Positions 53,508 through 63,735 of a DNA stretch of 64,000 nt are shown here, piece by piece; position 1 is the first letter of the stretch; every line of letters begins with the position of its first letter. The position numbers were made by a program, and so were the translations under genes. Source of the stretch: Pacificitalea sp040119125 (GTDB taxonomy: Bacteria; Pseudomonadota; Alphaproteobacteria; Rhodobacterales; Rhodobacteraceae); contig JBEDTR010000007.1 of NCBI GenBank assembly GCA_040119125.1, forward strand, positions 1-64,000. The letters run 5' to 3'. Below the pieces are notes generated by a model. It did not search any database. It was not told the origin of the DNA and saw nothing but the letters and a program-made list of their open reading frames with translations.

Positions 53508-53675
53508 ATGTTTGATCTGGGGAAATACGCGGCCGAGGTCGCCTACGCCTATGCCGCCACCGGGCTTTTGCTGGCCGCCTTGCTGGGGGTCAGCCTGCAT
53601 CGCGCGCGCCGGGTGCATCGGGCGCTGACGGCCATGGAAACACGCACGCAGACAAAGGGACGCACGGATGGCTAA
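53508..53675 (+). CDS. ccmD: cytochrome c maturation protein CcmD
   Basis: 55 residues from the ATG at 53508, 9 bp after ccmC. One transmembrane helix (about 12-33) and a basic C-terminal part. CcmD helps the CcmABC complex release holo-CcmE. Its stop overlaps the ccmG start by 8 bp. Recognised by position and topology. Confidence 0.88.
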   Translation: MFDLGKYAAEVAYAYAATGLLLAALLGVSLHRARRVHRALTAMETRTQTKGRTDG

Positions 53676-54213
53676 ACTATCGCCACTGATGATCCTGCCG
53701 CCCGCGATTTTCGCGGCACTGGCGGGGCTGTTCATGTCGGGGCTGGTGCGCGACGACCCCGATCAGCTGCCCTCCGCCCGCGCCGGGCAGAGCGCGCCGC
53801 CGCTCACCGTGACGCCGCTGGGCGATCTGCCGGGCTTCGACGATGCCGCCCTGCGCGATGGCGAGGTCAAACTGGTGAATTTCTGGGCCAGCTGGTGCGC
53901 GCCCTGCCGGGTGGAGCATCCCAATCTGACGGCGCTGGCCGAGGCCGGGCTGGCGGTCTATGGCATCAATTACAAGGACGAGCCCGACAATGCGCTTGGG
54001 TTTCTCGACGAATTGGGCAACCCCTATCGCGGCGTGATCGCGGACCGCACGGCCCGCACCGCCATCGACTGGGGCGTCTACGGCGTGCCCGAAACCTATG
54101 TGGTGGATGGCGATGGCACGATCCTGACCCGCTTTGCCGGGCCGCTCACCGAACGCGCCATCGAAAGCACCCTGCGTCCCGCATTGACCGAGGCTGGCGT
54201 CACCCTGCCCTGA
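53668..54213 (+). CDS. ccmG: thiol:disulfide interchange protein CcmG/DsbE
   Basis: 181 residues. An N-terminal membrane anchor (about 5-25) is followed by a thioredoxin fold facing the periplasm, with the active site NFWASWCAPCRVEHPN and the GVYGVPETYVVDGDG region. It reduces apocytochrome cysteines before haem attachment. Last gene of the visible ccm cluster; ccmE, ccmF and ccmH are not here. Confidence 0.95.
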   Translation: MAKLSPLMILPPAIFAALAGLFMSGLVRDDPDQLPSARAGQSAPPLTVTPLGDLPGFDDAALRDGEVKLVNFWASWCAPCRVEHPNLTALAEAGLAVYGINYKDEPDNALGFLDELGNPYRGVIADRTARTAIDWGVYGVPETYVVDGDGTILTRFAGPLTERAIESTLRPALTEAGVTLP

Positions 54214-54338
54214 ACCGGCCCCTCCGGCGCGTTCCATGCGCAACCCGGCTTTGCCACCGCGCCGCGATGCGCTAGGATTCCGCCCATCGATCCGGGCGCA
54301 GATCCGGGCATCATCGCAGCGCGAGAGGCGGGCAGAGC

Positions 54339-55517
54339 ATGACATTTCACACCATCGGCAGACGCACATTTACCTTGGGGCTGGGCACATTGGGGTCGCT
54401 GACCCTTGCGGCTTGCGGCGGGCCCGCGTCGCTTGCCTCGGGCGGCGGCTTTGCGGGCAGCGGCGGCTCGACCACGCTGGACGCTGATCTGCGGCCCCAG
54501 CCTAACGCCGCCTATGACGCATGGGTCGCGGCATTTCGGGGGCGCGCGGCGGCGCAGGGGATTTCCCAGTCCACTCTGGCGGCGTCGTTTCGCAATGCGG
54601 GCTTCCTGCCCGGCGTCGTGACCCGTGATCGCAACCAGACCGAATTCAGCCGCACGCTGGAGGATTACCTCGCCATCGCGGCCTCCGACAGCCGGATCAG
54701 TCAGGGCCGCGCCGCCTATGCCCGCCATCGCAGCACGTTACAGCGACTAGAGGCCGAATATGGCGTCGATGCGCAGATCATCGCGGCGATCTGGGGGCTG
54801 GAAAGCTTCTACGGCACGCGGCGCGGCAATGTCCCTGTGATCTCTGCCACCTCCACGCTGGCCTTTGACGGGCGGCGCGGGGCGTTCTTTGAGAAACAGC
54901 TCATCGCGGCGCTCAAGATCGTGCAGAACGGCGATATCACCCCCGACCGCATGACCGGCAGCTGGGCTGGCGCGATGGGGCATACCCAGTTCATCCCGAC
55001 GTCTTACGAGGCCTTTGCCGTCGATTTCACCGGCGACGGACGGCGCGATATCTGGTCCGACGATCCCACCGATGCGCTGGCCTCGACCGCCGCCTATCTG
55101 GCGCGCAACGGCTGGGTGCGGGGCCAGCGCTGGGGCGCGGAGGCCGGGGCCGGTGCGCCGCAGGGCCGGGTGATCCAGCCACAGCCGGGCGGGCCGCGCT
55201 TTGTCGTCACCCGCAACTTCGATGTGATCAAGCGCTACAACAACTCCGACAGCTACGCGATTGGCGTGGGGCACCTGTCGGACCGTATCCTTGGCGGCGG
55301 GCCGCTGCGCGCGCAATTCCCGCCCGATGCCAATGGTCTGACAAAGGACGACCGCCAGTTGCTGCAACGGCGGCTGACGGCGAAAGGCTTTGACACTGGC
55401 GGTGTGGATGGGGTGATCGGGCCGGACAGCCGCGCCGCGATCAGCGCCTATCAGCGTAGCCGGGGCCTGTCCGCGACAGGCACACCGTCGCAGGCTCTGC
55501 TGCAAAGCCTCAGGTAA
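54339..55517 (+). CDS. lytic murein transglycosylase (MltB-like) with peptidoglycan-binding domain
   Basis: 392 residues. The N-terminus has both a twin-arginine-like GRRTFTLGLG and a lipobox LAAC at about 21-24. The SLT_2 domain spans about 50-300, with the catalytic Glu in IWGLESFYG and the MGHTQFIPTSYEAFA segment. A PG_binding_1 domain (about 325-390) follows, with GVIGPDSRAAISAYQRS. It cleaves peptidoglycan in the periplasm. Confidence 0.9.
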   Translation: MTFHTIGRRTFTLGLGTLGSLTLAACGGPASLASGGGFAGSGGSTTLDADLRPQPNAAYDAWVAAFRGRAAAQGISQSTLAASFRNAGFLPGVVTRDRNQTEFSRTLEDYLAIAASDSRISQGRAAYARHRSTLQRLEAEYGVDAQIIAAIWGLESFYGTRRGNVPVISATSTLAFDGRRGAFFEKQLIAALKIVQNGDITPDRMTGSWAGAMGHTQFIPTSYEAFAVDFTGDGRRDIWSDDPTDALASTAAYLARNGWVRGQRWGAEAGAGAPQGRVIQPQPGGPRFVVTRNFDVIKRYNNSDSYAIGVGHLSDRILGGGPLRAQFPPDANGLTKDDRQLLQRRLTAKGFDTGGVDGVIGPDSRAAISAYQRSRGLSATGTPSQALLQSLR

Positions 55518-55542
55518 TCCGCAAAACATTGTAATAAAGCGG

Positions 55543-55577
55543 ACCGCGCCTTGGACCCCCAAGGCGCGGTATTTGTT
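55543..55577 (+). terminator. terminator after the MltB-like gene
   Basis: A 12-bp stem (ACCGCGCCTTGG / CCAAGGCGCGGT) is followed by ATTTGTTTG. It may also serve the convergent dctM. Confidence 0.75.
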
Positions 55578-55587
55578 TGTGACAGGC

Positions 55588-57942
55588 TTACCGCCCCATC
55601 AGGTTCGGCACGATGGTCACCACTTCCGGGAACATCCACAACATCGCCAGCCCCAGCACCTGAATCAGCACAAAAGGGATGATGCCGCGATAGATATGGC
55701 CGGTCGTCACCTCTGCCGGGGCGACCCCGCGCAGATAGAACAGCGCAAACCCAAACGGCGGCGTCAGGAACGAGGTCTGAAGGTTCACCGCGATCATGAT
55801 CGTCACCCATTTCGGGTCCATCGTGCCGCCATAGATTACAGGGCCGACAATCGGGATCACGATGTAGATGATCTCAAGGAAATCCAGCACGAAGCCCAGC
55901 ACGAAGAGCACCAGCATCACCAGCAGGAAAACCACCCATTCCTGATCGAAACTGCGCAGGAATTGCTGAATGTAATGCTCCCCGCCAAAGCTGATGACGA
56001 CAAGGTTCAGCAATTGCGAGCCGATGAGAATGGTAAACACCATGCTCGTGACCTTCGCCGTTTCCCGCACCGCGGGGCGCAACACGCCGGTCCGCAGCAG
56101 AACCCATGCGGAATAGAGGATGCCGAACATCGCAAAGTAGAACGCAGCCGTTGCGGCGATATAGGCGATCCAATCCTCGACCGCGACGGCATCGCGCTGC
56201 ACCCGCAGGTCGAAATTGGCGCCGATCAGGATCATCACCACCACGGCAAAGGCCGCGCGGATGATGATACGCCCGGTGCGCCCCTCCTCCTGCAACTTGC
56301 GGTAAGCGGCCAACATGATCGCCCCGCCTGCCCCCAGCGCCGCCGCCGGCGTCGGGTTGGTAATACCGCCGAGGATCGAGCCCAGCACCGCGATGATCAG
56401 CACCAAGGGCGGGATCACCACGCGGATCAGCTCGTTTTGTCCCAACAGGCCAGACGCATAGCGGCACCCGTAAAGCGCCAGCGCCAGCGGCAGCGCAAGG
56501 ATCAGCAGGCTGGTGCCCGCGCTCATCTGCGGCCCGATCAGCGCAATATCGGCCAGCAGCGCCAGCACCAGACCCGCCGCGCCGATCAGAAGCGGACGCG
56601 CCGGGGCGATGGGCGCCACGCCACGCGCGGTGGTCAGGATCAGCGCGAACAGAACCACCGCCGTCAGCACGCCGGTCCCGATGGGCGCAATGCCCGCCAG
56701 ATGGGTGGCGCGCACCTCGGTCAGTTCGTCTTCGGTCAGTCGCCGGGATTCAGCCCCCCCGCCGGATGCGGCGATGGCGTCGCGCTGCGCCACGGCCTCA
56801 TCCCATGCGGATTGGCCATGCAATTCGATCATCGAGGCCTGACACTGCGGCGATACATTGGTGCGCAGGCTCGCGCTTTCGCCGACGGCGGTGAAATTCG
56901 ACACGCGCAGATCCTGACTGCCCGATAGCCCCACCTGTCCCAGCAGCAGCGCGCCGCCCAGCACCAGCACCGGCGCGGCCACGAACCATGTCAGCTTCTC
57001 GCGCCGGGTCGTGACCTGCACGCCCGACACCTCGCCCATCACGGCCGGGGCCTTGGACGGGTTCAGCATCGCATAGCCGAACGCATAGGCGGCATAAAGC
57101 GCCGCCAGCAAAACGCCCGGCAGGATCGCCGCCTGAAACAGCGTGCCGACGGATACGACAGCCGCCTCGCCCAGATAGGTCAGCGCGTCCGAGCATCCCG
57201 CCGCCTGCGCACGGGTTTCCTGCGCGGTGGCGTAAAGATCGCCCGCCAGCGTGCCGAGCAACACGATGACGATGGAGGGCGGAATGATCTGCCCCAGCGT
57301 GCCCGAGGCGGCAATGACGCCCGTGGCCAATTGCGGCGAATATCCTGCGCGCAGCATGGTGGGCAGCGACAGCAGGCCCATCGTCACCACGGTGGCCCCA
57401 ACGATCCCGGTCGAGGCCGCAAGGAACGCGCCCACCACCACGACCGACACCGCCAGACCACCGGGCAGCGGCCCGAACACCCGCGCCATCGTGGTCAGCA
57501 GGTCGTTGGCGATCTTCGAGCGTTCCAGCACGATGCCCATCATCACGAACATCAGCACCGCCAGCAGCGTCTCGATCGAGGCGCCGGCGAACACACGCTC
57601 GTTCATGCGGTTGACGATGAAGCTCAGATTGCGATCCATCGCCTGTTCCCAACCGCCCGGGAACAACGCCTCCGTCACCCGTGGCAGGTCCGGGTAGCGG
57701 AAGCGCGAAATTTCCACCGGGTTGACCCCGGAATTGACCAGATCCCGATAGGCGGCGGAATTGCTGTCCACCGCCGCATGGGTCAGCACGCCCGCACTAT
57801 CGAGCGCGGCGAGAATGGCAAACGCGATCAGCCCGGCCCCGCCAATGGCAAAGGCCACCGGAAAGCCCGATAGAATCCCCCCAAAGAGGCACAAAAGCAC
57901 GATGATCAGGCCGATCTCGACGCCGTCCAGTCCGAATAGCAT
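55588..57942 (-). CDS. dctM: TRAP transporter large permease (DctM family, extended)
   Basis: 784 residues, compared with about 430 for a typical DctM. The N-terminal part (to about 320) and the C-terminal part (from about 600) match DctM, with IIPPSIVIVLLG and FLTPPFGFALFYLRG near each end. Between them is a stretch with extra membrane helices and a roughly 90-residue soluble segment. It carries the substrate with a sodium gradient, using DctQ and DctP. Last in the dctPQM operon. Confidence 0.9.
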   Translation of the reverse strand: MLFGLDGVEIGLIIVLLCLFGGILSGFPVAFAIGGAGLIAFAILAALDSAGVLTHAAVDSNSAAYRDLVNSGVNPVEISRFRYPDLPRVTEALFPGGWEQAMDRNLSFIVNRMNERVFAGASIETLLAVLMFVMMGIVLERSKIANDLLTTMARVFGPLPGGLAVSVVVVGAFLAASTGIVGATVVTMGLLSLPTMLRAGYSPQLATGVIAASGTLGQIIPPSIVIVLLGTLAGDLYATAQETRAQAAGCSDALTYLGEAAVVSVGTLFQAAILPGVLLAALYAAYAFGYAMLNPSKAPAVMGEVSGVQVTTRREKLTWFVAAPVLVLGGALLLGQVGLSGSQDLRVSNFTAVGESASLRTNVSPQCQASMIELHGQSAWDEAVAQRDAIAASGGGAESRRLTEDELTEVRATHLAGIAPIGTGVLTAVVLFALILTTARGVAPIAPARPLLIGAAGLVLALLADIALIGPQMSAGTSLLILALPLALALYGCRYASGLLGQNELIRVVIPPLVLIIAVLGSILGGITNPTPAAALGAGGAIMLAAYRKLQEEGRTGRIIIRAAFAVVVMILIGANFDLRVQRDAVAVEDWIAYIAATAAFYFAMFGILYSAWVLLRTGVLRPAVRETAKVTSMVFTILIGSQLLNLVVISFGGEHYIQQFLRSFDQEWVVFLLVMLVLFVLGFVLDFLEIIYIVIPIVGPVIYGGTMDPKWVTIMIAVNLQTSFLTPPFGFALFYLRGVAPAEVTTGHIYRGIIPFVLIQVLGLAMLWMFPEVVTIVPNLMGR

Positions 57943-57960
57943 ATACTTGTTTCCCTGACC

Positions 57961-58854
<894 letters not shown>

Positions 58855-59020
58855 CGGGGTCTCCATGTCTGCGGGCCACGGCCGGGCGCATAGGCGCGCG
58901 GCGACGGGGCCTCTGGGGTGAAAAACGGGCGAAGCGGCAAGCGGCTCCGCGGTTCATGTGAGGACGGCAAAGGCCGCGCGCGGGGTATCGCGCGCGGCCA
59001 GCCATAAGCGGCGCAGCCCG

Positions 59021-60109
59021 TCAGAGCGCGTCGAGCACCCGGTTCCGCTGCGTGGTATAGGCGCTGTCGGACACCGACAGCCAGCCGGAGGTGGAGCGCA
59101 TGGAGTTCATGGCCGAGTTGTGGATCTTGGCGTAGATCTCATCATCCATGTTCTCTGCCAGCACTTCCTGACTGGCGCGGCCAAAGGCCTCCCAGATATC
59201 GTCCGAGAAGGTCTGGATCTGCACACCGGAGGATTTCAGCCGCTCCAGCGCCGGGCCGTTATTGGCGATGAACAGCGAATAGTTATGCTGATGCGCATCT
59301 GCCGCCGACAGTTCGAACGCTTTTTGCTGCGACGGCGTGAGCGTGTTGAACACCTCAAGGTTGCAGGCCACCGACAGCGCCGCACCCGGCTCGTGGAAAC
59401 CGGCGGGGTAGTAGTTCTTGGCGATCTCCTGAAGCCCCAGCTTCTCATCGGACCACGGGCCGATCCATTCGGTCGCGTCCAGCGCGCCGGTCGACAGGGC
59501 CTGATAGATCTCGCCGCCCGGCAGCACCTGCACGGAGGCGCCAAGCTTCGCCATCACCTGACCGCCAAGGCCCGGCATACGGAATTTCAGACCCTGAATT
59601 TCATCGGCGGAGTTGACCGGATTGCGGAACCAGCCGCCACCCTGCGCGCCGGTCTGCCCTGCGAGGAACGACTTGATGCCGAAAATCTCGCCCAGCTCAT
59701 GATGCAGCGCCATGCCGTCCTGACCGTAATACCAAGTCATGATTTCAGGCGCGGTCATGCCAAAGGGCACGGCGGTGAAATAGGCAAATGACGGGTGCTG
59801 GCCGATGAAATAGTAATCCGCCCCGTGGTAGATATCGGCCTGACCTGCTGTCACCGCGTCAAACACTTCCAGCGCGCCCACCAACTCGCCCGCGGCCTTC
59901 GGCTCGACGGTGATTTGGCCATCGGTGGCGGCGGTCATGTTATTGGCAAAACGCTCGACGGAATCCCAAACCCCCGCCAGACCGCGTGGCCATGTGGTGA
60001 CCATGGTCAGGGTCCGCTTGCCCTGCGCATAGGCAGGCGCGGCCAGCGTGGCGGCGGCGGCAGCACTGCCCCCAAGCGCAGAGGTGCGCAGAAAAGAACG
60101 ACGATCCAT
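59021..60109 (-). CDS. dctP: TRAP transporter substrate-binding protein (TakP-like)
   Basis: 362 residues from the ATG at 60109, with GGGAGGATATAC upstream. A Tat-type signal (RRSFLRTSALGG, cut near AYAQ) is followed by the DctP fold. FRMPGLGGQVMAKLG carries the conserved substrate Arg, and ATEWIGPWSDEKLG with YYPAGFHEPG resembles TakP, a 2-oxoacid binder. The substrate is therefore probably a 2-oxo or 2-hydroxy monocarboxylate. First gene of the operon. Confidence 0.92.
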   Translation of the reverse strand: MDRRSFLRTSALGGSAAAAATLAAPAYAQGKRTLTMVTTWPRGLAGVWDSVERFANNMTAATDGQITVEPKAAGELVGALEVFDAVTAGQADIYHGADYYFIGQHPSFAYFTAVPFGMTAPEIMTWYYGQDGMALHHELGEIFGIKSFLAGQTGAQGGGWFRNPVNSADEIQGLKFRMPGLGGQVMAKLGASVQVLPGGEIYQALSTGALDATEWIGPWSDEKLGLQEIAKNYYPAGFHEPGAALSVACNLEVFNTLTPSQQKAFELSAADAHQHNYSLFIANNGPALERLKSSGVQIQTFSDDIWEAFGRASQEVLAENMDDEIYAKIHNSAMNSMRSTSGWLSVSDSAYTTQRNRVLDAL

Positions 60110-60353
60110 GTATATCCTCCCGGTCTCCGCCACTCCCCAGAGGCGGATGATTGCAAGTGACCGGCACGTTAGCCCGCCCCGCCGCGCACGGGGAATACCG
60201 GGAACTACGTAGAGAAGGCGGATTTTTGCGGAAATGACCCAAAGGAAAGGTATTTTTGCAAAGGTTCTGGCAGGTCAAACGGTGTTTTCGGTCGCGATCA
60301 GGACATTATTCCAGCCCAAGCGGCCTAGCAGAACCGCCAAGGCGCAACGGAAG

Positions 60354-60563
60354 CCTGCCCGTGGGATGGCGCCGCAACGACTGAACCGCGCAGTTTATCC
60401 TAGCCAAGCCCCTCCCCGCTCAGAGGTCAGCGCGAGATACCCAAGCGCCAGCCCGCCGGAACGGGCAGGCGCTCACCCGCGCGGCCTTCGGCCTTGTTCG
60501 CGGGCGGGGGTGCGAGGTTCGAAGGCGAGCCCAGATCGGTGCTGCTCACTGGGCGCTACATAA
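60354..60563 (+). repeat. hairpin repeat copy 4a
   Basis: A complete unit. The middle box reads AGTTTATCC instead of CTTTATGG. The inner loop of the second hairpin is lengthened on both sides (GGCCTTCGGCC), which keeps pairing. Confidence 0.88.
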
Positions 60564-60773
60564 GCCTGCCCGGGGGATGGCGCTGAAACGGCAGTGCGGG
60601 TGCGCTTTATCCCAGCCAAGCCCCTCCCCGCTCAGAGGTCAGCGCTTTGGCCAAGCGCCAGCCCGCCGGAACGGGCAGGCGCTCACCCGCGCGGCCTTCG
60701 GCCTTGTTCGCAGGCGGGGGTGCGAGGTTTGAAGGCGAGCACGGATCGGTGCTGCTCACTGGGCGCTACATAA
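60564..60773 (+). repeat. hairpin repeat copy 4b
   Basis: A complete unit, nearly identical to 4a in its linker and second hairpin. Opens GCCTGCCCGGGGGATGG like 4c. Confidence 0.88.
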
Positions 60774-60941
60774 GCCTGCCCGGGGGATGGCGCTGAAACG
60801 GCAGTGCGGGGGCGCTTTATCCCAGCCAAACACCTCCCCGCTCACAGGTCAGCGCGAGGTGGTCAAGCGCCAGCCCGCCGGAACGGGCAGGCGCTCACCC
60901 GCGCGGCTCCGCCTTACTCGCGAGCGGGTGTGCTCAGCCCA
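60774..60941 (+). repeat. hairpin repeat copy 4c
   Basis: A complete unit. In its second stem CACCCGC (60896-60902) pairs with GCGGGTG (60924-60930). Ends 25 bp from the MFS stop. Confidence 0.88.
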
Positions 60942-60965
60942 ACGGCTGCGCCCCCGACGCCGACC

Positions 60966-62165
60966 TCAGCCCTGCGCCGGGGCCGCGCCCAGATTGCGCA
61001 GGGTCAGCAGGCTCAAGGTCAAGGCCGCCACACCGCAAAACGCGATGACCGCCACCATGGGCAGCGCGGTGCCGTCAAAGAAGGGTGCGCTCACCGCGAT
61101 CATGATCCCACCGACCAGCATTTGCAGCGTGCCGCCCAGCGATGAGGCCAGCCCCGCCACCTCGCCATGCGGCTCCAGCGCCAAGACCATCGTCGTCGGG
61201 ATCACGGTGCCCAGACAGGCATTGCCCAGAAACAGCCCAAGGATCAGAACCCATAGCGCCGTGCCGCCCAGCGCCGTCACCACCAGCAACCCCATGGCAC
61301 AGCAGGCAAACCCGCCCACGCCCAGCAAGATCAGCCGCGACATGCCCAGCCGCTCCGCCAGCGGGCCCGCAGCCTGAGATGCCGAGAAGAAGCCCAGCGC
61401 GTTGACCGCGAATGCAAGCGAGAAGCCGGTCGGGCTTAGCCCATATTGCCCCGTATAAACGAAGGAGGCCGAGGCAAGGAACACAAAGAAGCTCGCCATT
61501 CCGAAGCCGCCCACTAGCGTCAGCCCCATGAAAAGCGGATCGCTCAGCAACCGGCGGGAGCCGCGCAGCAGGAAATCCATCCGCACCGGGCGACGGCGTT
61601 CCACCGACAGGGTCTCGGGTTGCAGGGTCACGGTCAGGACGACCGACAACACCGCCGCACCCGCCAGCACCCAAAATACCATGCGCCAGCCGGCGACGCT
61701 CAACACGATGCTGCCCGCCAGCGGCGCCAACATGGGCGAGATCGAAATTACCAGCATGATCATCGCCATCATCCGCGTGGCCGCCGGTCCGGTATAAAGA
61801 TCACGGATCACCGCGCGCGGCACCACCATCACGGCCGCCCCGCCCAATCCCTGAACGGCCCGCCACAGCACCAGCGCCTCGACACTGCCCGCCAGCGCCG
61901 CCCCGACCGAGCCTATGAAAAACACCGAGATCCCGGTCAGGATCGGCAACTTGCGCCCGGATTGATCCGCCCAGGGGCCATAGACCATCTGCGCGATGCC
62001 AAATGCCAGAAAATAAGCGGTCAGCGTGGCCTGCACCCCGCCCTCCGTGGTGCCGAGCCCGCTTGCAATAGCGGGCATGGCGGGCAGATACATGTCGATC
62101 GCAAACGGGCCGACCATCGACAAAAGACCCAGCACCAATGCGGTGCGCAGAAAACCAGGTTGCAT
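60966..62165 (-). CDS. MFS multidrug efflux protein (Bcr/CflA family)
   Basis: 399 residues from the ATG at 62165. Twelve membrane helices. The first loops read IDMYLPAMPAIA and GPWADQSGRKLPILTG, then WRAVQGLGGAAVMVVPRAVIRDLY, all hallmarks of Bcr/CflA drug:proton antiporters. The native substrate is unknown. It stands alone; the 383 bp upstream hold no gene. Confidence 0.92.
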   Translation of the reverse strand: MQPGFLRTALVLGLLSMVGPFAIDMYLPAMPAIASGLGTTEGGVQATLTAYFLAFGIAQMVYGPWADQSGRKLPILTGISVFFIGSVGAALAGSVEALVLWRAVQGLGGAAVMVVPRAVIRDLYTGPAATRMMAMIMLVISISPMLAPLAGSIVLSVAGWRMVFWVLAGAAVLSVVLTVTLQPETLSVERRRPVRMDFLLRGSRRLLSDPLFMGLTLVGGFGMASFFVFLASASFVYTGQYGLSPTGFSLAFAVNALGFFSASQAAGPLAERLGMSRLILLGVGGFACCAMGLLVVTALGGTALWVLILGLFLGNACLGTVIPTTMVLALEPHGEVAGLASSLGGTLQMLVGGIMIAVSAPFFDGTALPMVAVIAFCGVAALTLSLLTLRNLGAAPAQG

Positions 62166-62548
62166 GGCGGGACCTTTCAAAGACTCGGCAGACGGCACGG
62201 AAAGCGACGGGTTATTTATGGGGGCGGCAGGGCGGCAGAACCGGGGCAGCAGCACCGGCGCGGCAGCACTGGGGCCCTATCCGTCGCGGCGGACCCTACA
62301 CCTGTGGGAAAGACGCGGCAAGCAGCAGCGCCGGGCAGCCGCCATGCGGTGCAGACATCATGGCGCCGCCTGATCCGACGCTGTGCGCGCCCTGACGATC
62401 CGGAATTACGCCGTTGCGCACACTGGGCGCGTCAGCCCGCGCGGCGGGTATCCGCATCAGCGTCACGCCCGCCCAAATCACCGCCACCTCGACCGCTCTC
62501 GACCACGCGCAGCCTCCGCGAGGCGGCTGTGGCCCGCAGGCCCGGCGA
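62166..62548. other. 383-bp intergenic region, no convincing gene
   Basis: A minus-strand frame of 95 codons (62296-62583) overlaps the glycosyltransferase 3' end, without a ribosome site or homology I recognise. A small inverted repeat (CAGCCTCC/GGCGGCTG) at about 62511-62531 might end the glycosyltransferase transcript. Confidence 0.4.
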
Positions 62549-63514
62549 TCAGCGTTTGACCTCAGTATGGTAGCGGTCCGCATGGGTGTCGTAATGGCGG
62601 CTTTTATGCCCGAGCGCGCCCATCACCAGCCCGCTCGCCATACCGGCTTTATAGGCCACCTTGGCCAGGCTACGCCCGCGCGTGAATGGCGCGGCGATCA
62701 GGTTCAGACCAGCCTCGAACAGCCGCGCGAAGGCCTTGCCCGCAACGCGGCCCAGACCCTGTTTCTTGAAGCGGACGCTGTTGGAGCTCTGGTCCCGCGC
62801 ACGGGCATAGACATAGCGCAAGGTGAGGCGCTTTTTTGGGGTCGGCTCCTCAACCGCGGCTTCGGTGATCCAGCAGCGCTTGCCGCCCTTTGCTTCCAAA
62901 TCGAGACTGAACCGGCTGTCCGATCCGCCCGTCACCCGCAGCGACTCGTCAAACCGCACGCCATGCTCGCGGACGAAATCCAGCCGCACACACCAATTGT
63001 TGGTGTAGATATTGTAGGGATTGCTGACGCCACGCTCCATGAAACCGCGCCGCTCGCTGTCGCGGCGCCGCATCCGCCGGGCCTGTAGATCGAATACCGC
63101 CTGATTCCAGCTCGACAGCGTTTCGTCAGGCTCGATCAAGACCACGGGGCCCCCGGCCAGATCGCAATCATGCGCGCGAATTCCGGCGATCAGCTTGACC
63201 AGCCAGTCGGGGCGCACGATCTCGTCGTCATCCACGAAGGTCAGGTAATCGAACCCGCCCTCCAGCGCCATGTCGAGCACCTTGTTGCGGGCCGCAGGGA
63301 TGCCCGGACGCGGCTCCAGCGCGAAACGGACCTCATTGGGCACCTGCGCGCGAAATGCGTCGAGTTCGGCCTGAAGGGTCGTCTCGCTGTCGTTTTCGGC
63401 AAAGACGAAGGTAATTTCGGTGCCAGCGGGCCGCTGCATCGTCACAAAGGACTTCAACAGCTCCGCGAACATCGCCGGACGACGGCGGGTGATGGCTCCG
63501 ACGGCAATACGCAT
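62549..63514 (-). CDS. family 2 glycosyltransferase
   Basis: 321 residues from the ATG at 63514 (the frame is open 153 bases further, without a ribosome site). The GT-A fold begins MRIAVGAITRRRP and has the metal-binding DDDE in TFVDDDEIVRPDW. PRPGIPAARNKVL marks the nucleotide-binding part. A basic C-terminal helix region is last. No other polysaccharide genes are next to it, so the acceptor is unknown. Confidence 0.88.
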   Translation of the reverse strand: MRIAVGAITRRRPAMFAELLKSFVTMQRPAGTEITFVFAENDSETTLQAELDAFRAQVPNEVRFALEPRPGIPAARNKVLDMALEGGFDYLTFVDDDEIVRPDWLVKLIAGIRAHDCDLAGGPVVLIEPDETLSSWNQAVFDLQARRMRRRDSERRGFMERGVSNPYNIYTNNWCVRLDFVREHGVRFDESLRVTGGSDSRFSLDLEAKGGKRCWITEAAVEEPTPKKRLTLRYVYARARDQSSNSVRFKKQGLGRVAGKAFARLFEAGLNLIAAPFTRGRSLAKVAYKAGMASGLVMGALGHKSRHYDTHADRYHTEVKR

Positions 63515-63682
63515 GATGAGGAGATCTCCGATCCGCAACGGGTGGCCCGGACCGAATGACTGGACCTGCCCTTCGTGTAACCTTCCGCCCCGACCGGGCG
63601 CAACCCCGGCGCGCGGCGGTTTTGCACGCCTGTCCCGCCTCGGCATGGCATTGCCGAGGGTGGTCACATTTCCGCCTCATTC

Positions 63683-63708
63683 GGAACCGTCTCGGCCTTT
63701 GGGAGGTT
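63683..63708 (+). promoter_or_regulatory. possible ECF-type promoter upstream of the right-edge gene
   Basis: GGAAC (63683-63687) and GTT (63706-63708) are 18 bp apart, which fits the general-stress ECF sigma consensus in alphaproteobacteria. It starts 53 bp before the ATG at 63736. Many Rhodobacteraceae lack that sigma system, so this is tentative. Confidence 0.3.
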
Positions 63709-63735
63709 CTCCTGCCAATGAAACGGAGCTGAGCC

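Larger units (their letters stand above)
60354..60941 (+). repeat. repeat cluster 4: three tandem copies of the dispersed hairpin repeat
   Basis: Copies start at 60354, 60564 and 60774, a period of 210 bp twice. The 40-50 bp linker (GCGAGGTT...GAAGGCGAGC, then GGTGCTGCTCACTGGG) is nearly identical between the first two and absent from other clusters. The cluster lies between dctP (its upstream side) and the 3' end of the MFS gene, which it almost touches. Confidence 0.93.

Noticed and set aside
62296..62583. 95-codon minus-strand frame between the MFS and glycosyltransferase genes
   Set aside because: It overlaps the glycosyltransferase 3' end, has no ribosome site and its sequence is low in recognisable structure.
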